A DNA stretch of 64,000 bases from Piliocolobus tephrosceles. Taxonomy: Eukaryota > Chordata > Mammalia > Primates > Cercopithecidae. This document shows, one piece after another, positions 1 through 14,395 of the stretch. A program made the position numbers and the translations under genes. Every line of letters begins with the position of its first letter. The stretch's first letter is position 1. Where the stretch lies: positions 155,647,407-155,711,406 of the forward strand of contig NC_045439.1 in assembly GCF_002776525.5 (NCBI RefSeq). The letters are read 5' to 3'. The notes under the pieces are model-generated. The model did no database searches. It saw only the letters and a program-made list of their open reading frames with translations, and was not told where the DNA came from.

Positions 1-1320
1 TTCTGAAACTATACTTACTTATGACATCATTTGTCCAGAACCTGAGCCCCATCTCTCTGTTCTCAATGACATAGCAGGTCCTATGTATCATCGTTTTGGG
101 TAAGCTTCTCTACTAACATGATAATGAGTGCTAATTCACATGTGGTACTCTGCTCCTGTATGATATATTTGCAACTTAGAGGATTTCTGGGATTATTCTC
201 TTAAAGTAGTGTCTTCACCAACAGGAATTCCAGGCCCCCTGGTGTGCCAGCTCAAGGGATAAGCAGAGTATGTCAGGTTCCCAGGTAAGGAAAAGCGGCC
301 ATGGCAATGACAATCCTGCAGGCAGAAATAAGGTCATTAGGGGCCAAAGCAGAGCCAGGTAAATGCACAGGGAGTTTATAATTAGTGACCCAGCGTCCAA
401 GGAGGTAGCTTCCAACACAAAAGCGTTGGAAGTAAAGTAAAGGAGATCTGCAGGAGCTTAGGGAAGACGGAAGCAATGAATGGCTGAACCAACAGATGAC
501 ACTAACACCAAGACACCGTGATAGTGGAGGTGACCCTCCGCCCCAGACCCAAAGCTCTCTGCTGGTTTCTGTTGAGGCTCACCTTCCAGTCAGCCTGGGC
601 TTCATAGAGGAAGCAGGTCACTGGGGACTATGGTTGGGGGGGTGTGAATAAGGGGAAGCAGGAACTGTGTTGGGCCCATTATGGATGGGATGAGGTGGGA
701 GTGGCAGGGTCTGGCAGCGCTGTGCCCGTTTAGAGCCCCTTCCACCAGCTGGCCTGGTTCTGCACTGGCCAGAGGAGTGGCCCTAGCACAGATTGGGGGT
801 ACATAGTTTGCGAATGTAATTATTCCATCATGCCACTTCCCTCCATGTGTCTGTAGACTAAAACGAGGAGACTCCATTTGGGTCTGACAAGGCCTTTTGG
901 GCCACGACAAGGAACGTGATTCTCACTTGGCCTTACAAATTTGTACCTGCATTAATTACCATTCCCCTACTTCTTTTTTTCTATCCTAAACTGCCGTAAA
1001 TCCGTAAGTGGTCTTTATAAATGGATAGAATAAATATTTGTTTTGGACAGTAATCTCATAGAAATTCTTTTCTGTTTCTGAGTTCCTGGCAGTTATTACT
1101 ATTTTTCGGTGGCTGCTGTTGGTGGAGCGGGGGTTAATTCTAGCCTCGGGACGGCATGTGGTGTGTGTGTTGGGGAGGGGGACGGGACTCAGACTAAATC
1201 CTCTACAACCCTTTGGTAATGCTTTCCTGGCCTGTGGTTTCCCATCTCATACAAATATTCCCAATTTCTCTCTTTTATATCCATGCAACCTCTGCCTGGC
1301 AATAGGTGTTAAGAATAAAG

Positions 1321-1609
1321 TGGGCCCAGTGGCTCACGCCTGTAATCCCGTAAGTTTGGGAGGCCGAAGCAGGCAGATCACTTGAGGTCAGGAGTTTGAG
1401 ACCCGCCTGGCCAACATGGTGAAACCCCATCTGTAATAAAAATACAAAAAAATTATCCAGGCGTGCTGGTGTGTGCCTGTAGTCCCAGTTACTCGAAAGG
1501 CTGAGGCAGGAGAATCACTTGAACCCAGGAGGTGGAGGCTGCAGTGAGCCGAGATCGCGCCACTCACTGCACTCCAGCTGGGGCGACAGAGTGAGACTCT
1601 GTCTCAAAA

Positions 1610-1649
<40 letters not shown>

Positions 1650-1650
1650 A
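1321..1650 (+). repeat. Alu with (AAAT)n tail
   Basis: Full-length Alu from GGCCCAGTGGCTCACGCC to an A-rich tail. The tail has grown into an (AAAT)n microsatellite at about 1607-1648, likely length-polymorphic. Confidence 0.93.
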
Positions 1651-2461
1651 AAACTACGACAAACCAAACAAAACAGTATTCACTGCTTATTATCAACTTT
1701 GTGCCAGGAACCACACCTGGAGCCAGAAGCCAATGTTATGTTAGAAGAGAAAGACTCAAAGGCGGTCACAAAGCTGTGTGGACAGTGGTGAGCGATTCGT
1801 GCCTTACAGGCCAAAGGAGGTGCCTCTGGCGATGCGCTCAGACAGCTGCAGCACTACACACAGACACTGGACATACACCTCACAGAATTCTTTTGATCCT
1901 TAAAAATGGCAAGTCTCTTACCCACACATGGTAAAAGGGGTGAAGAAAGCATACATAACTCAAATTCATAAAAACACCAAACTTATCTTTAAAAATGGCT
2001 TCAACCTTCCCATCCACCCACTCCAACCAAATTTTTAACTAGAACTCCTGATGAAAAATAACATTGGCCTGAGTCAGTTCCAGTCCCCTTTATATATTAT
2101 TTTAAATTAGTATATAGCAGTGCTGTTCTAAAGAAACAGAATATGAACTACATTTGTAATTTTAAATTGTCTAGTCTTCTCATTTCAAAAAGTAAATATA
2201 GTGAAATTAAATTTAATAATTAATTTTTATCCCAATATATCCAAATTATCATTTCAACATGTAATTGATATAAACAATTGCCAACAACACTTTTTATATT
2301 CTTTTTGGCATACTGTCTCCCAAATAGGGTGTGTGGTTTATACTTAGAGCACATCACAACTCGAGCCGGCCATATTTCAGGTGTTCAGTAGCCTCATGGG
2401 CCTGTGAATACCAAATCGGTCAAGAGCAGGTGTATAGAGGAAGCTAGGCATGGCGATCAAA

Positions 2462-2835
2462 AGTGCAGCCTGCAATCCAGATGCTTAAGTTTGAATATTG
2501 GCTCCATCACACTAGCTGTATGACCTCATCTGTAAAAAAAGAATATTTAGGTAATACCCTCCTTAAGCCGTTGGTATGAGGATAAAATAAAATAGTCCTT
2601 GGAAGGCTTTTTGCAAGAATTCTGGCAAATATTGTGCTTCATAAATGTTAGCTAGTGTGGTCACTTTATAATGCATGAGCTCGATACTTAAAAAACATAT
2701 GTGGTCCTGAACAAGTTATCTTACCCCTTTGAATATTAGTTTCCTTCTCTGTAAAACAGGGGTGATAATAACACTTCACTGAGAAGATTAACTGGTACAA
2801 ACATAGCACTTAATAAATGTTCATTTCTTTCTCCT
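2462..2835 (+). repeat. Two MIR fragments
   Basis: 2462-2665 and 2690-2835 both show the MIR pattern of a CATCTGTAAAA-like core followed by a motif resembling TAATAAATGTT. Confidence 0.65.
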
Positions 2836-4914
2836 TGACTTTAGGTGCCAGTGAACAGAGAAATAGCCAAAGGGCTCGCTGAGTGGGACCAGAGGTAAAT
2901 GGGCCTGGATAACTGGCAAACTGGATAGTCATGAGGTTAACTATGGCACAGGCAAGCATCCAGATGGTTCCAACCTACCTCAGCCAGTGTGAGAGTGCCC
3001 AGTAGATGTGTTTCTTTTGTAGTTCCTTTACTAGATGCTTTATAAGAGCAGGCATGTTCACTGTTTCACAGGGTAATAGAAACAAAGTATGTGCATCTTA
3101 TGTAACCTATCCCTACGTATGGACGCTGAATTCAGTAGGCAGCCATGTTCAGTATTTTAGAGCTGTAGCCATTACTCACCTCCCTTGTGTGGATAAGAAG
3201 AAACACTCGGGGAAAAGAAGACCTATTTGTTTATTATAAGATTCAAAATCTCTAAGGGTAATGGCCTTTGTTGCTTTCCTACTCAGAAGTTTGTTTTTTC
3301 ATATTTAATAGCTCATACAGGATTCTGAAAAGGAAAACTTAAAAGTTTAATTAGAACCATACCCTAAATATCCTTCTGCCCCTCTGCATGTTTATTTTTT
3401 CTTAGGATTGATTTGTTCAGAGTTTTGAAATTACCATGGAAGAGCTTTTGAGGATGTTTGAGATCCATGATTCAAAACAGGGAGGGACACATGAGTGGCA
3501 GGATTGGTTGTGACATCAGAAGCCACCAGCCATTCCTCAAATTGCCAGCTCTGGAGCCCTCCATCCTGCACTCAAGGGAGATACTGCAAACCCTGCCAAG
3601 ATGTCCATGCCCCTCACGCTTTAACATGTCAAAAAGCTCAATTCCCAAAGACAGTGAAACTGCCACGAAAAACAAAATGAACTCTGGATGATAAGGAGGC
3701 CCAGTCGTTTCTCCTATCAATGGAAAGGGCAATTTTGATTAGAGACAAATAGTACTTGATTTTACCTATAGGGACTTCTGACTTCTTCACAGCTCTGACT
3801 CCTCCTTCCCCACAGGAATTCAATAATGTAAACCTAATAATTAAAAATGACATAAAATGAATGTAATGAGAACACCCTAAAACTAGTTTCCCTCCTGGCC
3901 TATCTCCATGTTGTATCTTTCAGAAAGGGTCAGAAACTAGACTTAAAACAAACAAACACATAAAAAAAAAAAAAACACCCCAAATCAGAACCTAATGCTG
4001 TTGTGATCATTTACATAAACACAACTGAATAAAGAAGTTGTTTTACAAAAATAAAAATAGAAAAAAATGTCTTGAGAAGAGGCACGGATTATTCAGGATG
4101 CCTATGTTATTCTAATTGTTTCAGTGCCATTAGGTGCATTTAGGGGAATGTGGCCCTGATGGATAAATGCACCTGTAATCCATTTCAAGGCAGTGATGTG
4201 AGATATGAGACTTTTTTGGGTAGGCACAACCCCAAAAATATCATGTAAATCTTGAAACATTTTTCATCCAAAAACCCCAAAGGGTTTACTCATGTCAACA
4301 TCCGCTTCCCCATTTGATAGGCAGAGAGAGAAGAATGACTATGAGAGGAAGAATCTCCGAGACCAAAAGTGGAAACCTACCAGAGGCTGGGCTCCCATAG
4401 GCGCCCTGGCCCAGACCACAGCGGGGAAGGAATTCCTCCTTTCTGCCTTTGTGTCTCATCTCCTGACTTAGAGATGGTAGCTTATTTTCCTCTCTTGGTT
4501 TCCTTCAGTATTCCTTACAGATAGCAGAGGTTCAATACACATTTGTTGACCGCAAGGCCTCCATTCTGTAAGAGTGGAGGTGACTTAGCAGGACACATGC
4601 TATTTATACAAACAGAAGAACCTAGCAGCACACATGTGAGTAGGGAGCTCCTTATTACTGCTCCTGGAGGTGGATTTATAGTGAAGTGAATGAGGGCCCT
4701 CATGGGCGCAGACTGCTTCTAAGGCCTGGAACCTACCTTTTCATTTGCAATTGTGTTTTATTTTTCTTGAAAAAAGTTTTCAAATTCCATGAGTTTCAGG
4801 CCTCATGAAATTTGAATCTGTTGTGGATTGCTCTTAAAAGCGCTATACAAATGCCATCTTGGATTTTTCATCATTATTTTAACTCCTAGTCATCCAAAGC
4901 AAATATAAATCAAT

Positions 4915-5200
4915 TAGCCTTGTAGCCATGGACAAATGAGGCCTGGGTTTCCTCATTTCTGAAAATGAAAAGTGATTGAATGTGATTTCTCGGATTCCAA
5001 AAGAGAGCAACGTAAGGAAGAAGGGCACACAGAAACAGAAGGAGGCAAAGGCTAGGTCACCCTGGTGCTGGCTACACTACTAATAGCTGGCATATGACCC
5101 TCAGGGAAGAACTTTACCTCTCAGGGCCTCATTTTCTCTACTATGAAATGAAGCAGGTGGACAAGACATTCTCTAAAGTCCCATCTTGTCCCATGATTCC
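4915..5200 (+). repeat. MIR-like relics
   Basis: Two diverged segments resemble the MIR core, with phrases such as CTCAGGGCCTCATTTTCT and GTTTCCTCATTTCTGAAAAT. Confidence 0.5.
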
Positions 5201-5869
5201 AGTGCCCTGACTTGTGCAGTGTGTCACCTCTCATGGCCACTTCACTGGGTGCTCACAGTAGCCCTGAGACTAGTCAGTGGAACACCCTGGTGAGATTCAG
5301 AATTCAAATTCAGTGCTCTTCTTACTCATACCACATGGGAGATATTTTCCAGATGAACAGTAAACAAGGCTAATATCATTTGTTTGATGGCCTTCAAATA
5401 TGCACTGTTGTCATGCCTCGTCAAAGATGATAGTCTGAGATGAACCAGTGTTGCGGTGTAGATGTGGCAAATGACGAGGGTGTGGTTCCTTTCCCACAAG
5501 AGGCACCGGACTTGAAGCTGCAGCTGGTACAGCCCATCTGTAGGGAAATACCATTTTCGTCTCATGCCTCTGTTCAAAACTTGAGTCCCACTGCTTACAG
5601 CTAGGGAATCGTTAGAATCACTGGTGGCAACGAAAAAATCCCAAGCAGCTCACACTCCCTGGAACTACCATATTTGAATTCCTGGAGAGATTAGGGGCCA
5701 GGAATCTTTCATTTTAAGCTTCCCAGGTAATTGTGATGATCCTAGCCAGCCTGGAAATGCTGTTCCTTTTAAAACAGTTAAGTCTATGTGGAGACCCTGA
5801 TGCCTCCTGCCACAAAGTCAAGCTAGTGTAGCATTGGCTAGGACAAGCAGTGACAGCCATAAAAGACCA

Positions 5870-7365
5870 CCTATTCTATGATTCCATTTATATGAAATGT
5901 CCAGAAGAGGCAAATTCACAGACATAGAAAGTAGAGTAGTGGTTTCCAGTGCCTGGGGAAAGGAGACTGAGGGAAGGAATGAGGGGGCAGAGATGGGGGG
6001 AATGGATAAAGGGAACGGAGTTCCTTCTGGGGCAATAAAAAATCTAAAATTGATCGTACTATGTGAATATACTAAAAACCATTACGTTGTATACTTTATC
6101 TCAATAAACCTGCCATTCATATATACGTATTATATAATATGTATATATTATACATGTATATTACATACATTTTTTTTCTTTTTTTTTTAACAGCCCTAAT
6201 CTTCTCTTCCCCGCTCTACACACAAACACACGTGCACTAACTCACGATCATTGACAGGTTAATTACAGAGGCCCAACTAATGTCCCACATGTATGAATGG
6301 CACTCCAACCACCTCACTTGAGACCACCTTATTAATACTCTCCCCAGCTCTCCAGCTCTCCTGCACCAGAGACATCAAATCGTCCCGGGCGGATGGCACC
6401 ACCTGGTGGCCACTACAGGAAATCCTGACCGGACACCTCTGCACTCTTGCCCTTCTTCCCTCTTCTTCCAACTTCAGGGCTCAGTTAATTCTATAGTTGA
6501 GGTGATCTCCAATCTATACAAAAGCACTCCCTTTCATCTCTCCTCCAAACTCTTGCCTCAAGTCTTCCTCTACGGCTACTAAACAGCTTAAAGAAGTGTA
6601 GTTTTAAGTCTGCATGTGAAAATGGAAAGAAAATCTTGAAGTGGATAGACACAAATTAGATCTAATAAAGAAGCAATGCATTGTATTAACAAATATTTCA
6701 GAGACTAAGAAAAATGAATAGCTATATAATAGGAAGAGATATTGTTTCATTGGTAATCAAATAAACACAAATAAAATAATGAGATGTCATTTTGGCTTAT
6801 CAAATTAAAATACTTTAAAAAGGTAATACTCATAGTTAACAAGTGAGACAAGACACCCACGAATGAGAGAGAGAGCACAGCCATATAAGTCCAACACTTA
6901 CAGCAAGCAACCTGACAGCATGTAGGAAATGGGGCCTAAACAATAGGTACCGAGCTTGACTCAATTCTTCTTCTTTTCATAGAAATACATACCCCAGAGA
7001 ATTTATCAAGACTGGACACAAAAGTTTATACACAAATATGTTCATTGAAGCCGTGTTTATGATGGGATACACTGGAAAAACTCTAAATGGCCATTTGGAA
7101 AAATGCTTGGGTAAATTGAGGCAAAAACATATAATAGGATATAATGCAGCTACTAAAAATAATTACATTTATTTTAATGTAGGGATAGGCTCTTGATATA
7201 ATATTAAGTATAAAAATACAGATAAAAGATTTACTGTGTGATTTTAAAGACTACCTATGTGTGCACAGAAAACACACTGGAAGAAAACATAGCCAAATGT
7301 TGAAAGTGGGTATCTCTAGGTGGTAAGATTATAAACAATTTTTATTTTATTTTCTAAATGATCCA
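5870..7365 (+). mobile_element. Old L1 3'-end fragments
   Basis: 5870-6110 resembles an L1M 3' end, with TATGAAATGTCCAGAAGAGG and the later GTGAATATACTAAAAACC. 6690-7365 resembles a second L1M tail (TGTTCATTGAAGCCGTGTTT). No intact reading frame remains. The 6110-6690 interval is AT-rich and unassigned. Confidence 0.6.
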
Positions 7366-7484
7366 CAACAGCTTTATCTTCATAAGAAAAAAATACTGAA
7401 ACATAAGTAATCCATAAAGCGTCCTTAAAGGCACCCCAAAATTTCCCTCTGAGCATGCGATGGCAGAAAAAACAAAGCCTCTAG

Positions 7485-7960
7485 AGCCACAGGTCTCCAC
7501 AGGGGGGCTGATTTTGACCCTCAGAGGACATCTGACAATGTCTGGAGACATTTTCTTTTCTTTTTTTTTTTTGAGATGGAGTTTCGCTCTTGTTGCTCAG
7601 GCTGGAGTACAATAGTGCAATCTCAGCTCACTGCAACCTCCGTCTCCCAGGTTCAAGTGATTCTCCTGCCTCAGCCTCCCTAGTAGCTGGGATTACAGGC
7701 ATGCGCCACCACGTCTGCCTAATTTTGTATTTTTAGTAGAGACGGGGTTTCTCCATGTTGGTCAGGCTGGTCTTGAACTCCTGACCTCAGGTGATCCGCC
7801 CACCTCGGCCTCCCAAAGTGCTGGGATGACAGGGGGGAGCCACCATGCCTGGCCTGGAGATATTTTCTGTTGTCACAAATCGGGGAAATGCTACTGGCAG
7901 CTAGTGGGTAAAGGCTGGGGATGCAGCCTCCACCACAGAGAATTCTCTGACCCACATGTA
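7485..7960 (+). mobile_element. MER20 (hAT-Charlie) split by an Alu
   Basis: Left part about 7485-7555 (GACATCTGACAATGTCTGGA), right part about 7857-7960 (CTACTGGCAGCTAGTGGGTA). An antisense Alu sits between them. Confidence 0.75.
7556..7855 (-). repeat. Alu, antisense, inserted in MER20
   Basis: Poly-T head, TTGAGATGGAGTTTCGCTC, ending CACCATGCCTGGCC. Confidence 0.95.
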
Positions 7961-7974
7961 AATGGTGCCAAGGG

Positions 7975-8150
7975 TGTAAACCCTGCTCTGACTTGAATCT
8001 AGGTCCTATGCCCCTTCTGTTCCATCTTGGCATGTTGCTCACCTGCTCTAAACCTCAGCTTTCCCTTGTAAAATACAATCATCTGCATATGATTTCTGAG
8101 GGCAAAATAACAAGTGTTTGGCACATAGTAGATACAAAATAAGTATTTGC
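7975..8150 (+). repeat. MIR relic
   Basis: ACTTGAATCTAGGTCC is followed by CTCAGCTTTCCCTTGTAAAA and GTTTGGCACATAGTAG, typical of MIR. Confidence 0.65.
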
Positions 8151-9283
8151 TTCCTTCTCCTACAACACTCTTACTCAATTTTGTATTTCCTTTTGCTAGT
8201 TAGAGCGAACTTTTGCAATTATGGAAAAAATATATTCTACCCTTTAAATTATATCTCAATTATCCATTTCAAATATAATTGTGGAGTCAGTCAGGTAAGC
8301 TTTGTTGTGCTCTTCCCGGATTCTAGAGCTTTAATGTCAGGTTGATACCATGAAAAAATTAAACTGACGGCTGTACAATATTGATTACCCAAAACTCATG
8401 AAGGCAAATGTCTTAAGCACTAGGGGTAATCGAGGTGAAATGCTGATCTCTTTTTGGGGTCTGCCCTGCAGTCAGAGGGCTGAGTCTGGAGAGCACCTGA
8501 GAGGGGTGAGGGCACCCAAGGACAGCAGCTTGTGTATCATGCGTGCATCTCTCATTACACACCAAAGCTACATGTGAATGACCTAGGGCTCATGCAGTCA
8601 TCTGGGTTAGCTGGATCTTTTTCCTCTGCTGAATGAGCTCTATTAATAGATCTAAGGTAGGCTCATTCTTACTGCTTCTCCATCAGAATAGTGCTGGATA
8701 CTTGATACCTTTGGGTAGACTGAAGAGAGGCTGATGGTCATTCACGCAGTCTCCTTGATGTCCAAACCAGGTGAGGCAGGTGATCTGATCTGCCCGGGAG
8801 CACGGACACATTGAGGCAGTGTCAGAAGATGGCCTGGGTGGGCAGGCTGCAGGAGGAAGCTCTGTAGGTACTGATAACTCTCTCGTCAGAGCCACGGATC
8901 TGGCAAGCTGGGAGTAAGCTGACCACCCCTGCCTGCAGGTACATTTTGCCTGTCCACAGCTCAGACCTCTAGGCACCAAAACTCTGACTGTAAAAAAAGC
9001 CAGAGACCCTTACCAAGCTCTAGTGTGCTGCATACAGACCTAGTTAAATGATAGATGACTGCCAAAAATTCTATTCACTGACCACACAGGGAAAAAATAA
9101 TCCTTCCAATATTAGTATTATGCATCATTTACTGTCAGAATAACTGCTCTTTCCTCTCTTCCTTTGCAAACATTTCAGACCACAGCAACTGCAGTGTTGC
9201 CATGTTTTTGCACACTTCAGTGACCAAAGGCTATTCAGAGCCTAGACAAACTCAGCAAATAGTTCCTCCCATCATCTGCTGAA

Positions 9284-9291
9284 GATTTATA

Positions 9292-9325
<34 letters not shown>

Positions 9326-9330
9326 TTTAA
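9284..9330. repeat. (TA)n followed by poly-T
   Basis: About 11 TA units, then a T run of about 22. Confidence 0.95.
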
Positions 9331-9967
9331 GGAAAGCAAGCAAGATACAGAGAAGGGACCTGCTGGTTCAATCGAGGAGACAGAGGTCTTAGGTAGTTTA
9401 CAGCAGAGGGATTCTTCCCAGCAGGCCCATCCATTCCTGCTGCTCCGGAGGAAAACCTTAGTCATTCACATCTTGTCCAAACCGTGCAGGGCTTGTTGAC
9501 ACAGGCCTGCTGAGCTGTCGTACCAGAAAGATGGCATCAGGAAGGTCCCCTGGGCTTCTGCAGGGCAGGGAGCCTTCTGGCCTGGCTGTTTCCTCAGCCA
9601 TAATCTCTGTCTCATGCAAAGAAAAATTGGAACAGGCCACTGAGGGAAATGACCAGTAGTGCCAGGAGCCTGCCACAGATCCCTCTGGCAAGGCCTATTG
9701 CCATAGCCATTTTAGGCCCTGGATCAGTATCCCTCTGTCTTGGTCAGACCAAAAGCCAGCAGGAAACTCTTCCTCCTGCCACTCACTGCACTGCCACCTG
9801 GGCACCTGGGATGGTCTAACTTGCCATGAGAGGTCCGTGTCTGACACTCTGGGAACTTATAATCAAGTATGTCCAAGCGAACAATCACCTGGAAAAGGTG
9901 GAGCTCCTAGAGGAAAGATCCATTTCACAGATTATCTGGCACATGCTGTGCAGTGCAAGTACAGGAC

Positions 9968-10217
9968 GTGCAGTGCTGCGATCTCGGCTCACTGCAAGCT
10001 CTGCCTCCCGGGTTTACGCCGTTCTCCTGCCTCAGCCTCCCACGTAGCTGGGACTATAGGAGCCCATCACCATGCCTGGCTATTTTTTTTTGTATTTTTA
10101 GTAGAGATGGGGTTTCACTGTGTTGGCCAGGATGGTCTCGATCTCCTAACCTCGTGATCCACCCGCTTCGGCCTCCCAAAGTGCTGGGATTACAGGTGTA
10201 AGCCACCACGCTTGGCC
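9968..10217 (-). repeat. Truncated Alu, antisense
   Basis: Begins at GTGCTGCGATCTCGGCTCAC without the poly-T head and ends CGCTTGGCC; part of the right arm and the tail is missing. Confidence 0.9.
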
Positions 10218-11755
10218 CTCTCTGACAGTTGTTCGTGCTGAGTGACTGAAGAAATCAGTCTCCAGAGATCCCAATGGTGTGGGTGCCATCTGTGCATGTA
10301 TTTGAGCAATACAAAGGGAAATATCCAACCCACCGTCCCATCCAATAACACTGCTACCACCCCTGCCGCCATCGAGGGTATCGCTAGACTTGGGGCAGCC
10401 TTTCATCTGCAGGGACAGAGAGGTGTTACAGAACGTTCTGTGGGCAAGGTGCAGAAGGCAGGCTGGGGCTTCCCAGTGAACTCAGGGGCCTGAGTAATAC
10501 AGACCATGTGCCACTGTGCCCAGATACTCTTCTTGCCTGAAGCTGAATCTTTATCATCTACCCCTCCTCAAGGAAGTCTAGCTCAAGTTTGATCTGTGAC
10601 GTCTTCTCTAGGATCCAATGCCCTAACCCCTTCCTGAACTCCAGTGGTGACTGTCTGTCTGATCCACATACAGGGTTCTCAGCTTCTATCTAGTAGGTTG
10701 CAGCTGTGCATTTTAAGTTTGATGTCCCTCTCCCGTACCTAGACGTCAAGTTCCTTAAACAAGGGCTGTGAGTCATGATAAGAGATGATGGACAGGCCCA
10801 GGTACTCCTCTTTGCCATTCCCTGGATATCAGTTTGTATCACATCCTTTTAGCCGGCCCACCTCACTGGGGTGAGGCACTGCATGAAAACATTTCGTTAC
10901 TCCTAATCTTTGTTGTGTTTTGTTATTCTTACATCTCTGGATGCCTCTAGACTCAAGTACCAATGGAACATGCTGTAAGGGAATGGGAAAGTAAGGGGAA
11001 AAGCAGTCTAATTCTGTTCCATCTCTGATTTTCTGCAAACACACTCAATTCCTCTGGTCAGAGTTTACCCTTCACTGGAAAGGTTAAAGACGATAGTGTC
11101 TGATGGAGATCCTATATAAACAAGTTAGATGCATGTTTATGGGTTTTGAAACATATCAGGGCCACAGTTCCTGGCATGTAGTACGCACTCAGTAATTATT
11201 GAGTAAATACAAGTGGAAATGTACTAGATAATATTTTGATAGGCTATTTGGTTCAGGGAAGTGTACTGATCATGGGCTGCCAGAGATGTCCACAAAAGGA
11301 CAGTGTGTTCCCAAACCACGGGCAGCAAGCTTTTCAATTCTGCACACCTTTCCTCCACTGACATCTGTTATACCCACATGGACAGGTTTCACTTTTAGTT
11401 TGGCAGCATAGTCTCCTTCCCTTTACACCTGCTTCTATAACCTATTTCACGGCAGAATACGACATTTGTAAAGTCACAAGGGCAAGAATGGAACAGAGCA
11501 AATTTGAGTATGAAAAGTTGCTATTTATGAGAGTTTTTAGAAAGCATCCATCCTCATTAGAGTCACACGTTTCTCACTCCTAAGGTTAACACCAACACAG
11601 AGCAGAGCACTTAAGGCCAGGTGGGAAATCGATTCTGGCAAAGTTTAACAGGCAACTACTGGGGGCAGTTTTCTGAGGCCACGTGAAGGACACAGGGAAC
11701 CTAAGATAGAAAGACATGACGATCTTCCAAATCCCAAAGCCAATTACACCTGGAA

Positions 11756-11756
<1 letters not shown>

Positions 11757-11801
<45 letters not shown>

Positions 11802-11802
11802 G
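11757..11802. repeat. (TA)n(GA)n compound microsatellite
   Basis: About ten TA units join directly to about eleven GA units. Likely polymorphic. Confidence 0.95.
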
Positions 11803-11899
11803 ATGATGAAAGAATTAAGGGCCATGAGAATGATGCTTTGTACCTGTATACCATTTTATACTTTCCAAAATACTTTTATATATATTATTTACTTTCTCT

Positions 11900-12060
11900 G
11901 CCCTATCAACCCTGTGAGATGGACTGGACAGTTTATCTCCATTTTTAGATCGGGAAGCTAAACTTTGTGGGACTGAAGGGACTTGTTCAGTGGCACGCAG
12001 CTGGTCTGAGCTAGGACTAGAACCCCTGGGCATCCTGCCTCAGTGCTCTTCCTGCATGCT
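11900..12060 (-). repeat. MIR relic, antisense
   Basis: CAGTTTATCTCCATTTTTAG and GTGGCACGCAGCTGGTCTGA match the antisense MIR core. Confidence 0.6.
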
Positions 12061-13084
12061 GTGCAAACCCAGTCCCCCCAGCCTCCACCGCCAGTGCCCC
12101 TTCCTCTACTAACATCACCCAGCACACCATGGTCAAAAGTGCACACTCAGTTCTATTTGTGGTGTGAAATTGTGGTCTGCTAACCCCTCCCGCCACCTTC
12201 AATAGTTTTCTTTACCAACTGTGGTGCCCAAGGTATTTGCACCAATTGGTTGCAAGAGGGCAGTTTGTCAGAAAATTTGCTTCCAGAAACGGCATGTCCC
12301 TGAAACACCATCCACTCAAATCCACATGTGGTTTACCACGACTCCCAGCATCGTTGTAGTTTCTCAGTTAAATATCACAGGATTGTACTAGTCTAACAGG
12401 ATAGAAGACAGCTGGTCGGGGAGACGCATTTAAACCTAACACAGCTGTCCTGCCAACAGCACGTTTAATAGTAAAGCTCAAGCGGTGTAATTGTGGGCAA
12501 TGTTAAACTTTTTTAACCTTTTTAAAGGCTGCATCAAATGAGACAGAATATAGAAAAGTATTTCTGCAAACCATAAAATATATACCATTTAGTTACCACA
12601 ATTCCACTTCTACATGTGCCTGATCCACTTTGTCAATTACCCGTGGGAAATTGTTGACTGTGGCTTCCCTGGTGACTCAGCAGGCTTCCTGCTGCCTCCC
12701 CCTTTTTCCAGATGGCATGCCTCAGGTGACATGAAACAGGGTCCCGGCTGGAGCACTCTGAGTTCTGAACAGATAGGTCTGGGAGGACATCTGCCAGAAA
12801 TCTATTTGCGTGAAGAACTTAGAAACCTCCTGGAGAAAGCTCACACTGAAGGAAAGAGGAGCCTGGCTTGCCAACCCCATGGCGGCAGGCACTCAATAAT
12901 GCCTTAGTGGTCAACGGGAAGGATGGGATGTTTTAGAACCTATGGTTTCCAGTGCTTAGCTTTGTCTCCATGTCCAACCCCCAACATGTGAATCCTACAG
13001 AAAGTGGTGGGGCAGAGGGGCAAAAAAAATAAAGCTATGTTTCCCTAAAGACTCTCTAGTATTTAGGGATGTCAAGGCACACTG

Positions 13085-13442
13085 TCTTGGTCCATTCAGG
13101 CTGCTGTGAAAAAATACCTTAGACCAGGTGATTTGCAAACAGCTGAAGTGTGTTGCTCACAGTTGCGGGGGCTGGGAAGTCCAAGATCAAAAGTGCCTGC
13201 AGATTCTGTGTCTTGTGAGGGCCTGTTCCTCACAGATGACTCCTTCTCACTGTGTTCTTCCATGGTGGAAAAGGCAAACAAGCTCCCTCTGGCCTCCTTC
13301 ACAAGGGCATGGATCTCATTTGTAAGGGTGAAGCCCTCATCACCTCATCACCCCTAAAGATGCCATCTTTTAATACTATTGCAGTAGGGATTAGGTATCA
13401 ACATATAAATCTGCAGGGGACACAAACATTCAGACTACAGCA
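13085..13442 (-). mobile_element. MLT1-type MaLR LTR, antisense
   Basis: Starts GGTCCATTCAGGCTGCTGTG, then GGCTGGGAAGTCCAAGATCA, ending ACACAAACATTCAGACTA. This is an LTR only, with no retroviral genes. Confidence 0.8.
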
Positions 13443-14099
13443 TACATGGAAGGGATTGCCCGTTGCCCTCCCAAGTCAGCACCCACTACAGCAGAACACT
13501 CTGAGGCTGCAGAGCTTGAGGGCACCCACCAGCTGTAACGGGAAGCAATCATAGCTGAAGGGCATGGTGGTGCCGAACTTAAGGGGACAAGGGGAGGAAA
13601 AGGGGAAAATGGGTAACTGTCCCACGGAAGTGGACCAGTTCATTATGCCCAGGATCATACATGGCGTATGCTCTATCATCTCCAGAAATACGTAGAGCAC
13701 TTTCCAGGAAATTGCAGTCCTAAGTGACCAAGTATGAGAAAAGCCAGTGACTTTTACGTTACTACCGTCAAAATGCTCCAGATGTATTGACAGGTTGTGA
13801 AGGCTGGATAATCTTGACTGGAATGACACGAGTCCTACTTGCTGGTGTCTCAGAGGTCAATGGCTGTTTCAAGGGAGCAAATACGGCAAGGTTGTTTCAG
13901 CAAATATTTAGTGGGTATTATTTGCCTGGCCTTGTCTAGGCACTAGAGACCACAATGCGGTCAAGGTTTAACCCTTTCTGCATCTGTACAGTACCTATAA
14001 TCAACTGGATCAACTAGCCAAAGAAGCTGTGTGCTGTGCTGGACAGAGAGAACAGAAAAATACCCGGGTCCAGCTCAGGCTCTGATCCCACAAATACTA

Positions 14100-14395
14100 G
14101 CTGGGCTATGGATAGAATGTTTGTGTTCCCCTTAAAATTTACATGTTGAAGCCTAATGCCCAATGTGATGGTAATCAAAGAGGCCCCAGAGAGTGCTCTC
14201 ATCTCTTCTGCCACGTGAGCCCACAGTGAAAGTCAGCCAGTTAGGAATCAGGCAGCAGTCTCTCCCCAGGCATGAATCCGCCAGCACCTTGGTTTTGACT
14301 TCCCAGCCTCCAGAACTGTGAAATCAATCTCTGTGATTTAAGCCACCTAGTTTGTGGAATTTTTGTTATAGCAGCCTGAGCAGACCAGAAGACAA
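14100..14395 (+). mobile_element. MLT1-type LTR
   Basis: ACATGTTGAAGCCTAATGCC, then CAGCCTCCAGAACTGTGAAA and TTATAGCAGCCTGAGCAGAC, in sense orientation. Confidence 0.75.

Noticed and set aside
13252..13829. Open frames on both strands near 13.1-13.8 kb
   Set aside because: They overlap an MLT1 LTR and its flank, have no known product and conflict with each other.
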